Shown piece by piece: positions 1 through 6,039 of a DNA stretch of 6,494 nt. The notes under the pieces were generated by a model. It was given only the letters and a program-made list of their open reading frames with translations. It was not told the origin of the DNA and searched no databases. The position numbers and the translations under genes are program-made. This DNA is from Nitrososphaerales archaeon TH526 (GTDB taxonomy: Archaea > Thermoproteota > Nitrososphaeria > Nitrososphaerales > Nitrososphaeraceae): NCBI GenBank assembly GCA_014523665.1, contig JAATVR010000221.1, positions 1 to 6,494 on the forward strand, in the 5' to 3' direction. How positions within the stretch are numbered: the first letter of the stretch is position 1; the number at the start of each line of letters is the position of its first letter.

Positions 1-63
1 CCAGATGCCAACAAATCCACTAAGCTGAATGACGGTCAACGGAAGAGGCCGTCGAGGCAAGAA

Positions 64-342
64 ATGAGAGAGCAGAAGATAATTGAAAATCAAGAAAGAA
101 TGACCCATTCTACTGAAACATTGGAAACAATCAAAAAGGATATTCAAATCCCCAAGAGAATTAAAAGGTTGATAACTGAGGCAAACCTTATGCTAAAGGA
201 TGAAAATAATGGTAGTATGTCGGTTCGAGCAGCCAACGCGATAAGTATAATGGAAGAACTAACGTATAGTAGACACGTGCAATCACATATTCGGACCAAG
301 ATTTGGGATGTTGTATCTTCCCTTGAGGCCATTAGGGAATAG
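64..342 (+). CDS. UPF0147 family protein (small archaeal conserved protein)
   Basis: This 92-residue protein matches the archaeal UPF0147 family, whose function is unknown. The family-like core runs from about residue 20 to the end: a helix around TLETIKKD, then IPKRIKRLITEA, then the signature-like VRAANAISIMEEL, and a C-terminal TKIWDVVSSLE. Known members are about 80-95 residues, so the length fits. The N-terminal 15 residues are highly charged and helical. The start is uncertain. ATG at 64 is the first standard start in the window, but the frame is open back to base 1 and those upstream codons are also charged, so the gene may begin outside the window. ATG at 100 would still retain the core. 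It ends with TAG and is followed about 80 bases later by a T8 tract. Family assignment is from recognition of the conserved core; no role is claimed. Confidence 0.85.
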   Translation: MREQKIIENQERMTHSTETLETIKKDIQIPKRIKRLITEANLMLKDENNGSMSVRAANAISIMEELTYSRHVQSHIRTKIWDVVSSLEAIRE

Positions 343-424
343 CCTAATTGACAGTAGGTAGTGCATAGCAATGCTTTTTGGATCTGTTCGATATATTCCG
401 TCTCCCAAGGCACCTGTTAAGTAG

Positions 425-432
425 TTTTTTTT
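425..432 (+). terminator. T8 tract, candidate archaeal terminator
   Basis: A run of eight T residues lies 82 bases after the stop of the UPF0147 gene. Archaeal transcription commonly ends at T-rich tracts without a hairpin, and no stable hairpin precedes this one. The assignment is by position and composition only. Confidence 0.4.
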
Positions 433-533
433 CCGTTCTTTCGGATTCTCAAAAATATTTAATTAGATATGTTATGCAATGCATTTGGTATTTTTGGAGT
501 GGATTGGAACGAACTTCGATGGTTGTAGCAGAA

Positions 534-543
534 AATTATAATA
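534..543 (+). promoter_or_regulatory. TATA box for the M3 peptidase gene
   Basis: AATTATAATA is centred about 27 bases before the ATG at 566. That is the archaeal TATA-to-start-site distance, so the transcript would begin at or within a few bases of the ATG (leaderless). This supports 566 as the true start and suggests the promoter survives although the gene body is disrupted. Confidence 0.55.
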
Positions 544-565
544 GATCGTCTTCCACTGAGATAGG

Positions 566-2043
566 ATGAACTTTGAACAATGGTGCAGGCTAGACGAAAT
601 GCTCTATGTCTGTCAAACGGATGAAGAGTACAAACAATATGCAGGACTTGCTCATGACGAAGGACTCATCGTATTGCTAGCGGAAATGAAGCAACAGAAT
701 TCAAAGACGTATATTGATTTCTTTCCAAAGCAGGATGATGCATTACTTCTATAGGATATCGCATATTCTAAAACTAAAACACTAGAACTCGAAATCCATC
801 GACTGAGAAATACGGATATTGTTTCTGCAAAACATTTGTTTAACGGCGTACCTGTGAATTGGAGTAATTGGAGACAATTTAATAGCAGTGAAAAGGAAGA
901 TTTCAAGAGACAAGAGGTTTTCGATGAATTCATTGAAAAAACAAAAAAGATTTCGCCAACTGTCGAAAGGAGATTTTCATCGATAAATCAAATATATGTC
1001 GAATGTTCAAGTAGCACCGAGTCTAATCTTGGATATAACCTAACTCCAGTTACCGCGTATATGGCAAATGAAAATTTCAAACACGATTCCCTACTTGAGT
1101 TTGTGAAATCACTAGGTGAAAAAGCAAAAATTCCATTCCATTCCACAAAGCCCTGCTGGATGCGAGCAAAGAATTGTTGAATAGAGATCATGAATACTAC
1201 GACGATTTTTACTTTTTTAGAAATCGAATCTATTCTGATATTGAAGGGGCCTTCTCGAACTTGGATCCTGTCGACGAGGTCATGAGGGCACTGAAATCTA
1301 TGAATTTTGATCTTTCCAACATTCAATTTGATACTGAAAATAGAAAAGACAAATTTCCGTCTCCTATCTGCTTTTTCGTAGAAATTCCTTCGGACATCCG
1401 AGTACTTTACAAGAGTGAGAGTCCGTACTTTGATTTTTAGGGCTGTTTACATGAGACTGGACATGCGATCCATGCAACCTCAATAGATAACAGCTGCAGT
1501 TACTCTGACAAGTATAGAATTTCAATGGGTATAACAGAGATATTTTCAATATTTCTAGAGAGGCTATCGAGGAACCCTTCTTACCTCAAATCTCTTCGCT
1601 CTCGGGTTAAAGATGACATCCAGATCGACCGAATAATCGCCAAGAACAATTTCATGGACCTCTTCTTTATCACATTCTACACTGCGAATACGTTAATGAA
1701 GGTCGAATACTGGGAAAAAGATCTAACTATTGACAGCGCTTCTGACTTATATTCTAGACTAATTCGAGAATATCTGGGGTTCTACATGCCAGGGGAGTAC
1801 TGGCTGCTGCATCACATCCTACCCGAAGACATAATGTATGTCCCGAGCTATCTTGTTGCTGCGGTTAGAGCCTTTGAGCTTGAGAGGTACATCATGACTA
1901 AATTCGGTGAGACATGGTGGAAAGAGAAGGAAGCTGGAGCAGAGCTCAGAAAAATAATGAACCCAGGTGCGAAATTAGATTTAGCTATTTTCTCTCGTCT
2001 TGATACTAGCGGTTATTTGAAAGAATTGTGTGCAAACCACTAA
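566..2043 (+). pseudogene. M3-family zinc oligopeptidase (oligoendopeptidase F/thimet type), disrupted by two TAG codons and a 5-bp frameshift
   Basis: Joining three open segments gives about 490 codons, a normal length for M3 metallopeptidases, which cleave short peptides in the cytoplasm. The N-terminal part (566-1129) has the helical, charged character of the family. The catalytic part carries HETGH (1450-1464, codons 294-298) followed by Glu at 1537-1539, 25 residues after the second His, the spacing known for M3 zinc ligands. Near the C-terminus, WLLHHILPEDIMYVPSYL resembles the family's conserved His/Tyr substrate-binding segment. Lesions: TAG at 752-754 (codon 63), a triplicated ATTCC at 1130-1144 that shifts the frame, and TAG at 1438-1440 (codon 290), four codons before the first zinc His. 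The reading frame continues with sensible protein sequence across each lesion. No signal peptide is seen. The ATG at 566 is preceded by a TGA at 557 and a well-placed TATA box. Alternatives to a pseudogene are amber readthrough or assembly error. Confidence 0.8.
1130..1144 (+). repeat. Tandem repeat (ATTCC)x3 causing the peptidase frameshift
   Basis: Three perfect head-to-tail copies of ATTCC lie inside the peptidase gene. With three copies the upstream frame runs into TGA at 1178-1180. With two copies the frame reads on as KIPFHKALLDASKELL and joins the catalytic half without a break. A slipped-strand gain of one unit is therefore the simplest explanation of the frameshift. Confidence 0.75.
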
Positions 2044-2104
2044 GCTCAGCTATCTGATTGACTGGTGCAGCGAGGGGAGTGGGTAGTATCCCAACGAGGG
2101 ATAA

Positions 2105-2755
2105 CTAGGTTTTGATAATAGGAACCTTTTGCAAATCATTCAACGCCTGGGTGAGTTGGTCAGCGGTCTGATTTCCATATATCAACAAGATTCTGTCATT
2201 GTCATTTAAAATGTAATCTCCTAACGATGAAGGAGATTGTAATTCTTTTCCATCAACAAACGCTCTGAGTTTTTCGGTCCCATTTGAGCAGTACTCTTGT
2301 TGCTGTGCCTGTTGCTGGGTTTGCTGATTTGTCGTTCCGTCGATAATTGAGAAGCAACTATCCTCCAGATTCATGTTTTCGCTCCTTAGAAATTCACCGA
2401 AGGGTACCTTGTCAGTATGTCTATGCAAGGTAAATCCATCACCCCCTTCAACATGTATAAGTCTAGACTTGACCTGATATTGAGGTTGACTGAAGTCGAT
2501 AGGCGTACCATTTACGTTGATAATGAAAGCCGCATGTTCATGTGCAGAACCAACCGTACCGAACTTATTAATCTCAGATGAATATCTCGTTGCAGAGATA
2601 GCAAGAATAGCTATCACCGCAGCTATGATAGGTATTATTATTATGAGATACTTTTGACGCTTCTTTTTAGAAGCATCCAAATAGCTGCCGCTTTTCTTTT
2701 TGCCTTTAGCTTTGGCACTACCACCATTAGAACTGCTTTTTTTCTTCCCGAACAA
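2105..2755 (-). CDS. Membrane-anchored histidine-rich extracytoplasmic protein
   Basis: The 216-residue protein begins with a Lys/Ser/Gly-rich cytoplasmic tail (residues 1-35). One membrane helix follows (about 37-54, rich in Ile and Ala), and the C-terminal domain of about 160 residues would lie outside the cell. That domain has a His cluster: HEH at 72-74, IHVEGG around 100-105, and HRH at 111-113. This resembles the His-rich segments of small archaeal and bacterial exported proteins and could bind a metal such as copper or zinc; this is inference. Two cysteines (134 and 156) flank a Gln/Thr-rich linker and could form a disulfide. The C-terminal part (about 160-195) looks like a second small alpha/beta unit. 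The start is TTG at 2755. A stop lies five codons upstream (2768-2770) and there is no ATG or GTG between them, so no other good start exists. The gene is convergent with the peptidase gene, 61 bases apart, and ends with TAG. The specific function is not recognised. Confidence 0.8.
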   Translation of the reverse strand: MFGKKKSSSNGGSAKAKGKKKSGSYLDASKKKRQKYLIIIIPIIAAVIAILAISATRYSSEINKFGTVGSAHEHAAFIINVNGTPIDFSQPQYQVKSRLIHVEGGDGFTLHRHTDKVPFGEFLRSENMNLEDSCFSIIDGTTNQQTQQQAQQQEYCSNGTEKLRAFVDGKELQSPSSLGDYILNDNDRILLIYGNQTADQLTQALNDLQKVPIIKT

Positions 2756-2789
2756 ACTATATACGACTCACACTATTGTTGCTCTGGGG

Positions 2790-2797
2790 TATATTTA
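2790..2797 (-). promoter_or_regulatory. TATA box for the histidine-rich membrane protein
   Basis: On the minus strand this reads TAAATATA, centred 38 bases before the TTG start. Transcription would begin near 2767, leaving a leader of about 12 bases. There is no Shine-Dalgarno sequence before the TTG. Confidence 0.4.
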
Positions 2798-3154
2798 CCT
2801 ATGGCGTAAAAAACTTTGCGGATCGCCTGAACATCTAACGCAGAATGGTTAATGCTTTAGCTTTCGCCTTTACCGACTACCAATTGTCCATAAATCTAAT
2901 CAGTTACTACGTACGTCAAGGAATAAATCCCCCCCTTTAGCCAACAGCTCGTTATCATTTTCTTCGAGCTGGGTAATCGTTCTATTCGTACTCGTCACTA
3001 TTCAGTTAATAGTTGATCATGTAGTACAGTCCAAAATTGCAATCTCCAAAATGTCATAAGATCGGTCGTAATGAAGAAATATATGGTAACACTATATAAT
3101 AACTATTATTTGTAGGTATACTCTGCCTTGAGAAGGCTATTTATATTAATCATC

Positions 3155-3188
3155 GTTACTTCATAGTTACTTCGTAGTTGTCGCGAAG
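3155..3188. repeat. 11-bp near-tandem repeat followed by a small stem-loop
   Basis: GTTACTTCATA (3155-3165) is followed directly by GTTACTTCGTA (3166-3176), with one mismatch. A third, weaker start (GTTGTCGCGAA) follows. The second copy's CTTCG (3170-3174) can pair with CGAAG (3184-3188) across a 9-base loop. It lies just downstream of a TATA-like box, so it could be a regulatory site or the 5' end of a transcript. Confidence 0.3.
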
Positions 3189-3221
3189 AAGCATTCATAA
3201 GAAATAGGATCACAGGAAGAA

Positions 3222-3374
3222 TTGCTTTACAGACTTGTTCATGGTGAGTGTCAAATAAACGGCCGCTGTTGGATATTGACTGTGACTGACGTAGATTCTG
3301 GAGAGTACGGTGTATTGTTATTCACCGACTCATCGAAAACATACCAACTTTCTAGGAATGGCCAAAGGCGGTGA
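3222..3374 (+). CDS. Possible small protein of 50 residues (or remnant), unrecognised
   Basis: A short frame, open from 3201, reads as plausible protein: LYRLVHGECQING, then WILTVTDVDSGEYGVLLF, then SSKTYQLSRNG. This alternates hydrophobic and polar residues as in beta strands. The only standard start in the open part is TTG at 3222. A TATA-like box near 3138-3149 would start transcription near 3170. It lies 46 bases before the 116-residue ORF on the same strand, so the two could be co-transcribed. It may instead be the tail of a decayed gene. I recognise no family. Confidence 0.35.
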   Translation: MLYRLVHGECQINGRCWILTVTDVDSGEYGVLLFTDSSKTYQLSRNGQRR

Positions 3375-3385
3375 GTCCAGTGTCA

Positions 3386-3394
3386 TTTTATATA
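3386..3394 (+). promoter_or_regulatory. TATA box for the 116-residue ORF
   Basis: TTTTATATA is centred about 31 bases before the GTG at 3421. The predicted transcription start is near 3416, which would make the transcript nearly leaderless from GTG 3421, or give a leader of about 35 bases to ATG 3451. Confidence 0.5.
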
Positions 3395-3420
3395 CCTCCA
3401 TGAGTACTAGAAAGATGTGA

Positions 3421-3771
3421 GTGGTAATTTTGATCCAAAATAGTTTTCCTATGAAAGAATGGCATATTCAACACATGGAGAAAACCATTATCAAGTACAT
3501 AAAGGGACTTCCTGAAAATGCAACTGCATGGGAAAAAAGGCAGCATCGACGGTATGGTGGGATAACGAGGGTCTGCAGGCAGATAAATTATGATATTAAG
3601 CATGGCGTGACCAATGAACAGGTGCTTGAACTGTTAGAAGCCATAAAAACGGATTCGACTTACCTCTATCTAAGAACTGAAGTAGATAGTATGGATAGAT
3701 TGGCTGAAATTGAGGGTCTGTTTGTTAACGCAACTCAAACTGTTGCAAGTCCAAGATTTATTGTGGAATAA
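3421..3771 (+). CDS. Hypothetical protein, 116 residues
   Basis: I do not recognise this protein. It looks real: balanced charged and hydrophobic residues, several predicted helices, no membrane segment and no signal peptide. Visible elements are a basic, aromatic stretch AWEKRQHRRYGGITRVCRQI (about residues 35-54) that could contact nucleic acid, followed by helices rich in Glu and Leu (EQVLELLEAI, then DRLAEIEGLF). The start is GTG at 3421, directly after an in-frame TGA, with ATG 3451 as an alternative that trims ten residues (the trimmed form begins MKEWHIQHMEK). A good TATA box lies about 31 bases before the GTG. The stop is TAA and no T-tract follows closely. It appears to be a single gene in a gene-poor area; a small DNA- or RNA-binding protein is one guess, nothing more. 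Confidence 0.6.
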   Translation: MVILIQNSFPMKEWHIQHMEKTIIKYIKGLPENATAWEKRQHRRYGGITRVCRQINYDIKHGVTNEQVLELLEAIKTDSTYLYLRTEVDSMDRLAEIEGLFVNATQTVASPRFIVE

Positions 3772-3873
3772 TATTGTTGTAAGAGTTAAAATGGATAGAG
3801 TGCATTTTGAAGAATCTCCTCCTTAACTAATGATTTCATTCAGAAAGGCTAGTGTTTTGGTATGCGGTTTCAC

Positions 3874-3989
3874 CTGACGATTCCTCTATTAAGTCACGTC
3901 AGTCAAGCCATTTACCTCGCGGGGTAACGCAGATCAGAAGTTAAACAATCTAAGTAGCTTACACGTCTATGTCTTGGTAACTGTCCAAG
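3874..3989. other. Stem-loop-rich intergenic patch
   Basis: Three perfect short stems occur in a row: CTGACG (3874-3879) with CGTCAG (3897-3902); TTACC (3912-3916) with GGTAA (3923-3927) around a TCGCGG loop; and CTTGG (3973-3977) with CCAAG (3985-3989) around a 7-base loop. The patch is richer in GC than its surroundings and has no convincing open frame. It could be a small structured RNA on either strand, but stems of 5-6 bp also arise by chance. Confidence 0.25.
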
Positions 3990-4014
3990 CTGACTATCGA
4001 AACCTGTAGTAAAA

Positions 4015-4315
4015 ATGAAAGAAGCCATTTTCAACTTCCTACTTTCAAATGAACTAGCAGAATTAATGCGAAATCAAGATGGAGAACATATTTTTGAGAG
4101 TCTTTCCCACGTCCAGTTATCCATCCTTCATCATCTGAAGGAAACTCTGCAGTTGGGAAGATTGACCATTAACTGACCGAGTTGAAAACGTGGTTGAGGC
4201 TCTTTTGAACCAGATGATATTCTGCAAATAGTTATGGCGATCTACGGCCTATAGCAAATTGTTTCATGATATGAGGATATCCAAAATTGAATCTGCTTGG
4301 CAATACGTGCCCTAA
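4015..4315 (+). pseudogene. Possible decayed small gene (about 100 codons), unrecognised
   Basis: An ATG at 4015 opens a 53-codon frame ending in TGA at 4174-4176, with protein-like sequence (MKEAIFNFLLSNELAELM, then LSHVQLSILHHLKETLQ). Another frame takes over close to that stop and also reads protein-like: DRVENVVEALLNQMIFCK, TAG at 4229-4231, then YSKLFHDMRISKIESAWQYV to TAA at 4313-4315. The two parts would join through a shift near 4163-4176, where TGACC occurs twice (4163-4167 and 4174-4178). The helical pattern around LSHVQLSILHHLKE is compatible with a winged-helix-like protein, but no family is recognised. Alternatively only the 53-residue ORF is a gene, or none of this is coding. 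No clear TATA box precedes 4015. Confidence 0.35.
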
Positions 4316-4381
4316 CTGGAGATTTTTAGTTTAACTTATTTTGTCTTTAGGATAAAACTTGTGATGTGATCCTTAATCTGG

Positions 4382-4389
4382 AAACAAAA
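4382..4389 (-). terminator. T-rich tract just after moaC/mogA
   Basis: On the minus strand the sequence TTTTGTTT begins five bases after the TAA of the moaC-mogA gene. T-rich tracts can terminate archaeal transcription, and this is the last gene of the operon. The evidence is composition and place only. Confidence 0.35.
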
Positions 4390-4394
4390 TGTAG

Positions 4395-5321
4395 TTAGTG
4401 ACCATGGCCTTCTAACATCCTAAAAATGTGCAGAATACCAGGAAACAAGGAATCTAGTGATTCTGTTGCAGCCCTCACACTCCCAGGGAGGTTAACTATC
4501 ACGGTACTTCCTCTCACACCTCCTATACCTCTAGAAAGCATCGACAATGGGGTCCTCTTTTGACCATATGCTCTCAATGTCTCACTTATTCCAGTTACCT
4601 GCATTTCTATCACATTTGCTGTTGCCTGTGGAGTCACATCTCGTGGACCCACCCCGGTTCCTCCACTCGTGAGCACAATGTCTACTCCCACTTCGTCGCA
4701 AAGTCTAACGAGCTCAAGTTCGATAACTTTTTGCTCGTCTGCCAGTATTTTGTATTCCCTTACTTCCAGACCGTACTTGGCAAGTCTTTCGAGTATGGCA
4801 TTGCCTGATTTGTCCTCTTTTTCACTTCTCGAGTCGCTCAACACTAGTACCGCAGCATGAAGTGTCCGATCATAGGTTTGGAGATACGAATTTAGTCCTC
4901 CCGTCTTTTCCAGCAGCTTGATAGATTCAATTTCTAAGGTACTATCTACAGGTTTGAGCATATCGTACATCGTCAGAGCTGCTATACAGGCACCCGTGAG
5001 AGCTTCCATTTCAACCCCTGTCTTATCTACGTTTTTCACAGTCACTATAATTTTGATCTTCCCTTCGGCAACTACACTAAAGTCAACCGCAATATGGTCA
5101 ATAGATATTGGATGGCAATACGGCAATAAATCCCAGGTCCGCTTGGCTGCCATATTAGCTGATACTCTTGCGGCATCAAATATGTTCCCTTTCGGAATTT
5201 TTCCTTCATTTACTAGTGTTACCGTGGATGGAGATAGTCTAACAATGGCTTGAGCTATTGCCGTCCTAAAGGTCTCAGGCTTATCACTTATGTCATACAT
5301 TCCAACTCTAGTCATTTCCAC
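4395..5321 (-). CDS. moaC: Bifunctional molybdenum cofactor biosynthesis protein MoaC/MogA (MoaB)
   Basis: This 308-residue fusion has two Moco domains. Residues 3-147 are MoaC, which with the radical-SAM protein MoaA makes cyclic pyranopterin monophosphate from GTP. Family motifs visible are LLPYCHPI (65-72), GVEMEALTG (102-110), MYDMLK (118-123) and EKTGG (138-142). The usual second Lys of the C-terminal GGKSG pattern is replaced (GGLNS). Residues 153-306 are a MogA/MoaB domain, which adenylylates molybdopterin: VLVLSDSRS near its start, TSGGTGVGPRDVTP (218-231) with the conserved Asp, and NLPGS (277-281). MoaC-MoaB/MogA fusions are known in several lineages. The start is GTG at 5321; ATG at 5315, two codons in, is equally plausible. 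It follows moaE by 13 bases in the same operon and ends with TAA. No signal peptide or membrane segment is seen; it should be cytoplasmic. Confidence 0.93.
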   Translation of the reverse strand: MEMTRVGMYDISDKPETFRTAIAQAIVRLSPSTVTLVNEGKIPKGNIFDAARVSANMAAKRTWDLLPYCHPISIDHIAVDFSVVAEGKIKIIVTVKNVDKTGVEMEALTGACIAALTMYDMLKPVDSTLEIESIKLLEKTGGLNSYLQTYDRTLHAAVLVLSDSRSEKEDKSGNAILERLAKYGLEVREYKILADEQKVIELELVRLCDEVGVDIVLTSGGTGVGPRDVTPQATANVIEMQVTGISETLRAYGQKRTPLSMLSRGIGGVRGSTVIVNLPGSVRAATESLDSLFPGILHIFRMLEGHGH

Positions 5322-5334
5322 GTTTTCCCAGGGG

Positions 5335-5778
5335 TTATTTCTCTGTCGGAAGTATAAGTGTGCCTCCTAACCATTTTTTACCGGCCCTGGTAATCTCCAT
5401 CTTCCAAATGGGTACCCTACTCTTCACGTTATCTATAATGTATTTGCAACTACCGAAGGCTTCTTTTCGATGTTTCGATGAAGCGATGACGGCCACACTC
5501 ACTTCACCTACATTCACACTCCCTATTCGATGTTTAGATGCAATCTTTTCAACGTTCCATTTCTGTCTAGCCTCAGTTTCAATATCATAAAAAACTTCTT
5601 CTGCCATTCTCTCATAGGCTTCATAATATAATTGAGATATTTTGAGATTTTCACTATTACGTTCTCTCACAGTTCCTAAGAAAATGACCGTTCCGCCAAT
5701 AGCTCCGTTATGGGTATCTACGATTAACCTGTTTACATCGATAGCTTCAGATGTTAGATAACCCAACTTATGATTCAT
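5335..5778 (-). CDS. moaE: Molybdopterin synthase catalytic (large) subunit MoaE
   Basis: MoaE pairs with MoaD to form molybdopterin synthase, which converts cyclic pyranopterin monophosphate to molybdopterin by adding two sulfurs. The 147 residues match the family length. Motifs: VIFLGTVRE (31-39), LYYEAYERMAE (50-60), KHRIGSVNVGE (82-92), SSKHRKEAF (100-108), and VKSRVPIWKME (118-128), which contains the two lysines (119 and 126) corresponding to catalytic residues in bacterial MoaE; TRAGKKWLG follows. The ATG at 5778 overlaps the TGA of moaD as ATGA, so the two subunits are probably translationally coupled, fitting their 1:1 role. moaC/mogA follows after 13 bases. The protein is cytoplasmic and appears intact. 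Confidence 0.95.
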   Translation of the reverse strand: MNHKLGYLTSEAIDVNRLIVDTHNGAIGGTVIFLGTVRERNSENLKISQLYYEAYERMAEEVFYDIETEARQKWNVEKIASKHRIGSVNVGEVSVAVIASSKHRKEAFGSCKYIIDNVKSRVPIWKMEITRAGKKWLGGTLILPTEK

Positions 5779-6014
5779 CCGCCGCTAATTGGGGGTAAAA
5801 TTGCTATTTCATCGCCGGTCCTGATTAATTCTCTGTCATCAGCAGCCTTTCGATTCACTGATATCGTGAACTGAGCCTTGACGATGGAAAGGATAGGATA
5901 CGATTCATCAAGTCTTTTTCTAAGTGCACCGACAGTCAAATTTTCAGTCCAATCAATGTCTACTCTATCTGTTTCCAAGATTTCTCTAATCGAAGCATAT
6001 AATTTTAAATTTAT
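5775..6014 (-). CDS. moaD: Molybdopterin synthase sulfur-carrier (small) subunit MoaD
   Basis: MoaD is a ubiquitin-like sulfur carrier whose C-terminal Gly-Gly becomes a thiocarboxylate and donates sulfur to the MoaE active site. The protein ends ILPPISGG, with the required GG. Other family features are VGALRKRL and DEIAILPPISGG. The first canonical start is TTG at 5978, giving 67 residues, but that removes the ubiquitin-fold first beta strand. The same frame upstream encodes it clearly (INLKLYASIREIL) and is open to a TGA at 6048-6050 with no ATG, GTG or TTG. I set the start at ATA 6014, which gives 79 residues, the usual length (about 80). ATT or CTG at 6041-6036, or a mutated or miscalled ATG, are alternatives. 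It is the first gene of the operon, with a TATA box near 6065-6072 on the minus strand. The stop overlaps the moaE start. Confidence 0.82.
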   Translation of the reverse strand: MNLKLYASIREILETDRVDIDWTENLTVGALRKRLDESYPILSIVKAQFTISVNRKAADDRELIRTGDEIAILPPISGG

Positions 6015-6039
6015 TTTTCTTTCAGTATCCGGTATCAGA

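Larger units (their letters stand above)
343..565. other. Intergenic region between UPF0147 and the peptidase gene
   Basis: No convincing gene is seen here. A 63-codon frame from a TTG at 378 crosses the region and ends in an ATGA overlap with the peptidase start, but its composition (many aromatic residues and serines) does not look like a protein and no promoter or ribosome site precedes it. The region holds the T8 tract and, at its right end, the TATA box of the peptidase gene. Confidence 0.5.
2756..3221. other. Long intergenic region with several TATA-like boxes
   Basis: No gene is supported here. The longest ATG frame I read on the + strand (2845-2940, 31 codons) has no recognisable content. 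The right part is AT-rich with TATA-like boxes on the + strand: CTATATAATAA near 3093-3103 and TATTTATATTAA near 3138-3149. An 11-bp near-tandem repeat (GTTACTTCATA, GTTACTTCGTA) lies at 3155-3176. No tRNA, with its GTTCRANYC loop, or CRISPR-like array was found by eye. Confidence 0.45.

Noticed and set aside
378..569. 63-codon frame from TTG 378 overlapping the peptidase ATG
   Set aside because: Non-ATG start, no promoter at the right distance, atypical composition, and the TATA box inside it serves the peptidase gene.
652..1326. Minus-strand frames opposite the peptidase gene
   Set aside because: The plus strand carries recognisable M3 peptidase sequence throughout; the minus frames have no family features.
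566..2043. Pyrrolysine-containing protease as the main call
   Set aside because: Neighbouring genes end at TAG normally, pyrrolysine is not expected in this kind of archaeon, and a frameshift is also present, so a pseudogene is the simpler explanation.
2044..2104. Possible bidirectional terminator between convergent genes (TGGG/CCCA stem at 2080-2093)
   Set aside because: Only a 4-bp stem with no T-tract on either strand.
3931..3946. 5S rRNA-like motif GAAGTTAAAC
   Set aside because: The flanking helices and the rest of a 5S rRNA are absent.
4560..5253. Plus-strand frames opposite moaC/mogA
   Set aside because: Serine- and threonine-rich shadow frames of the well-supported minus-strand gene.
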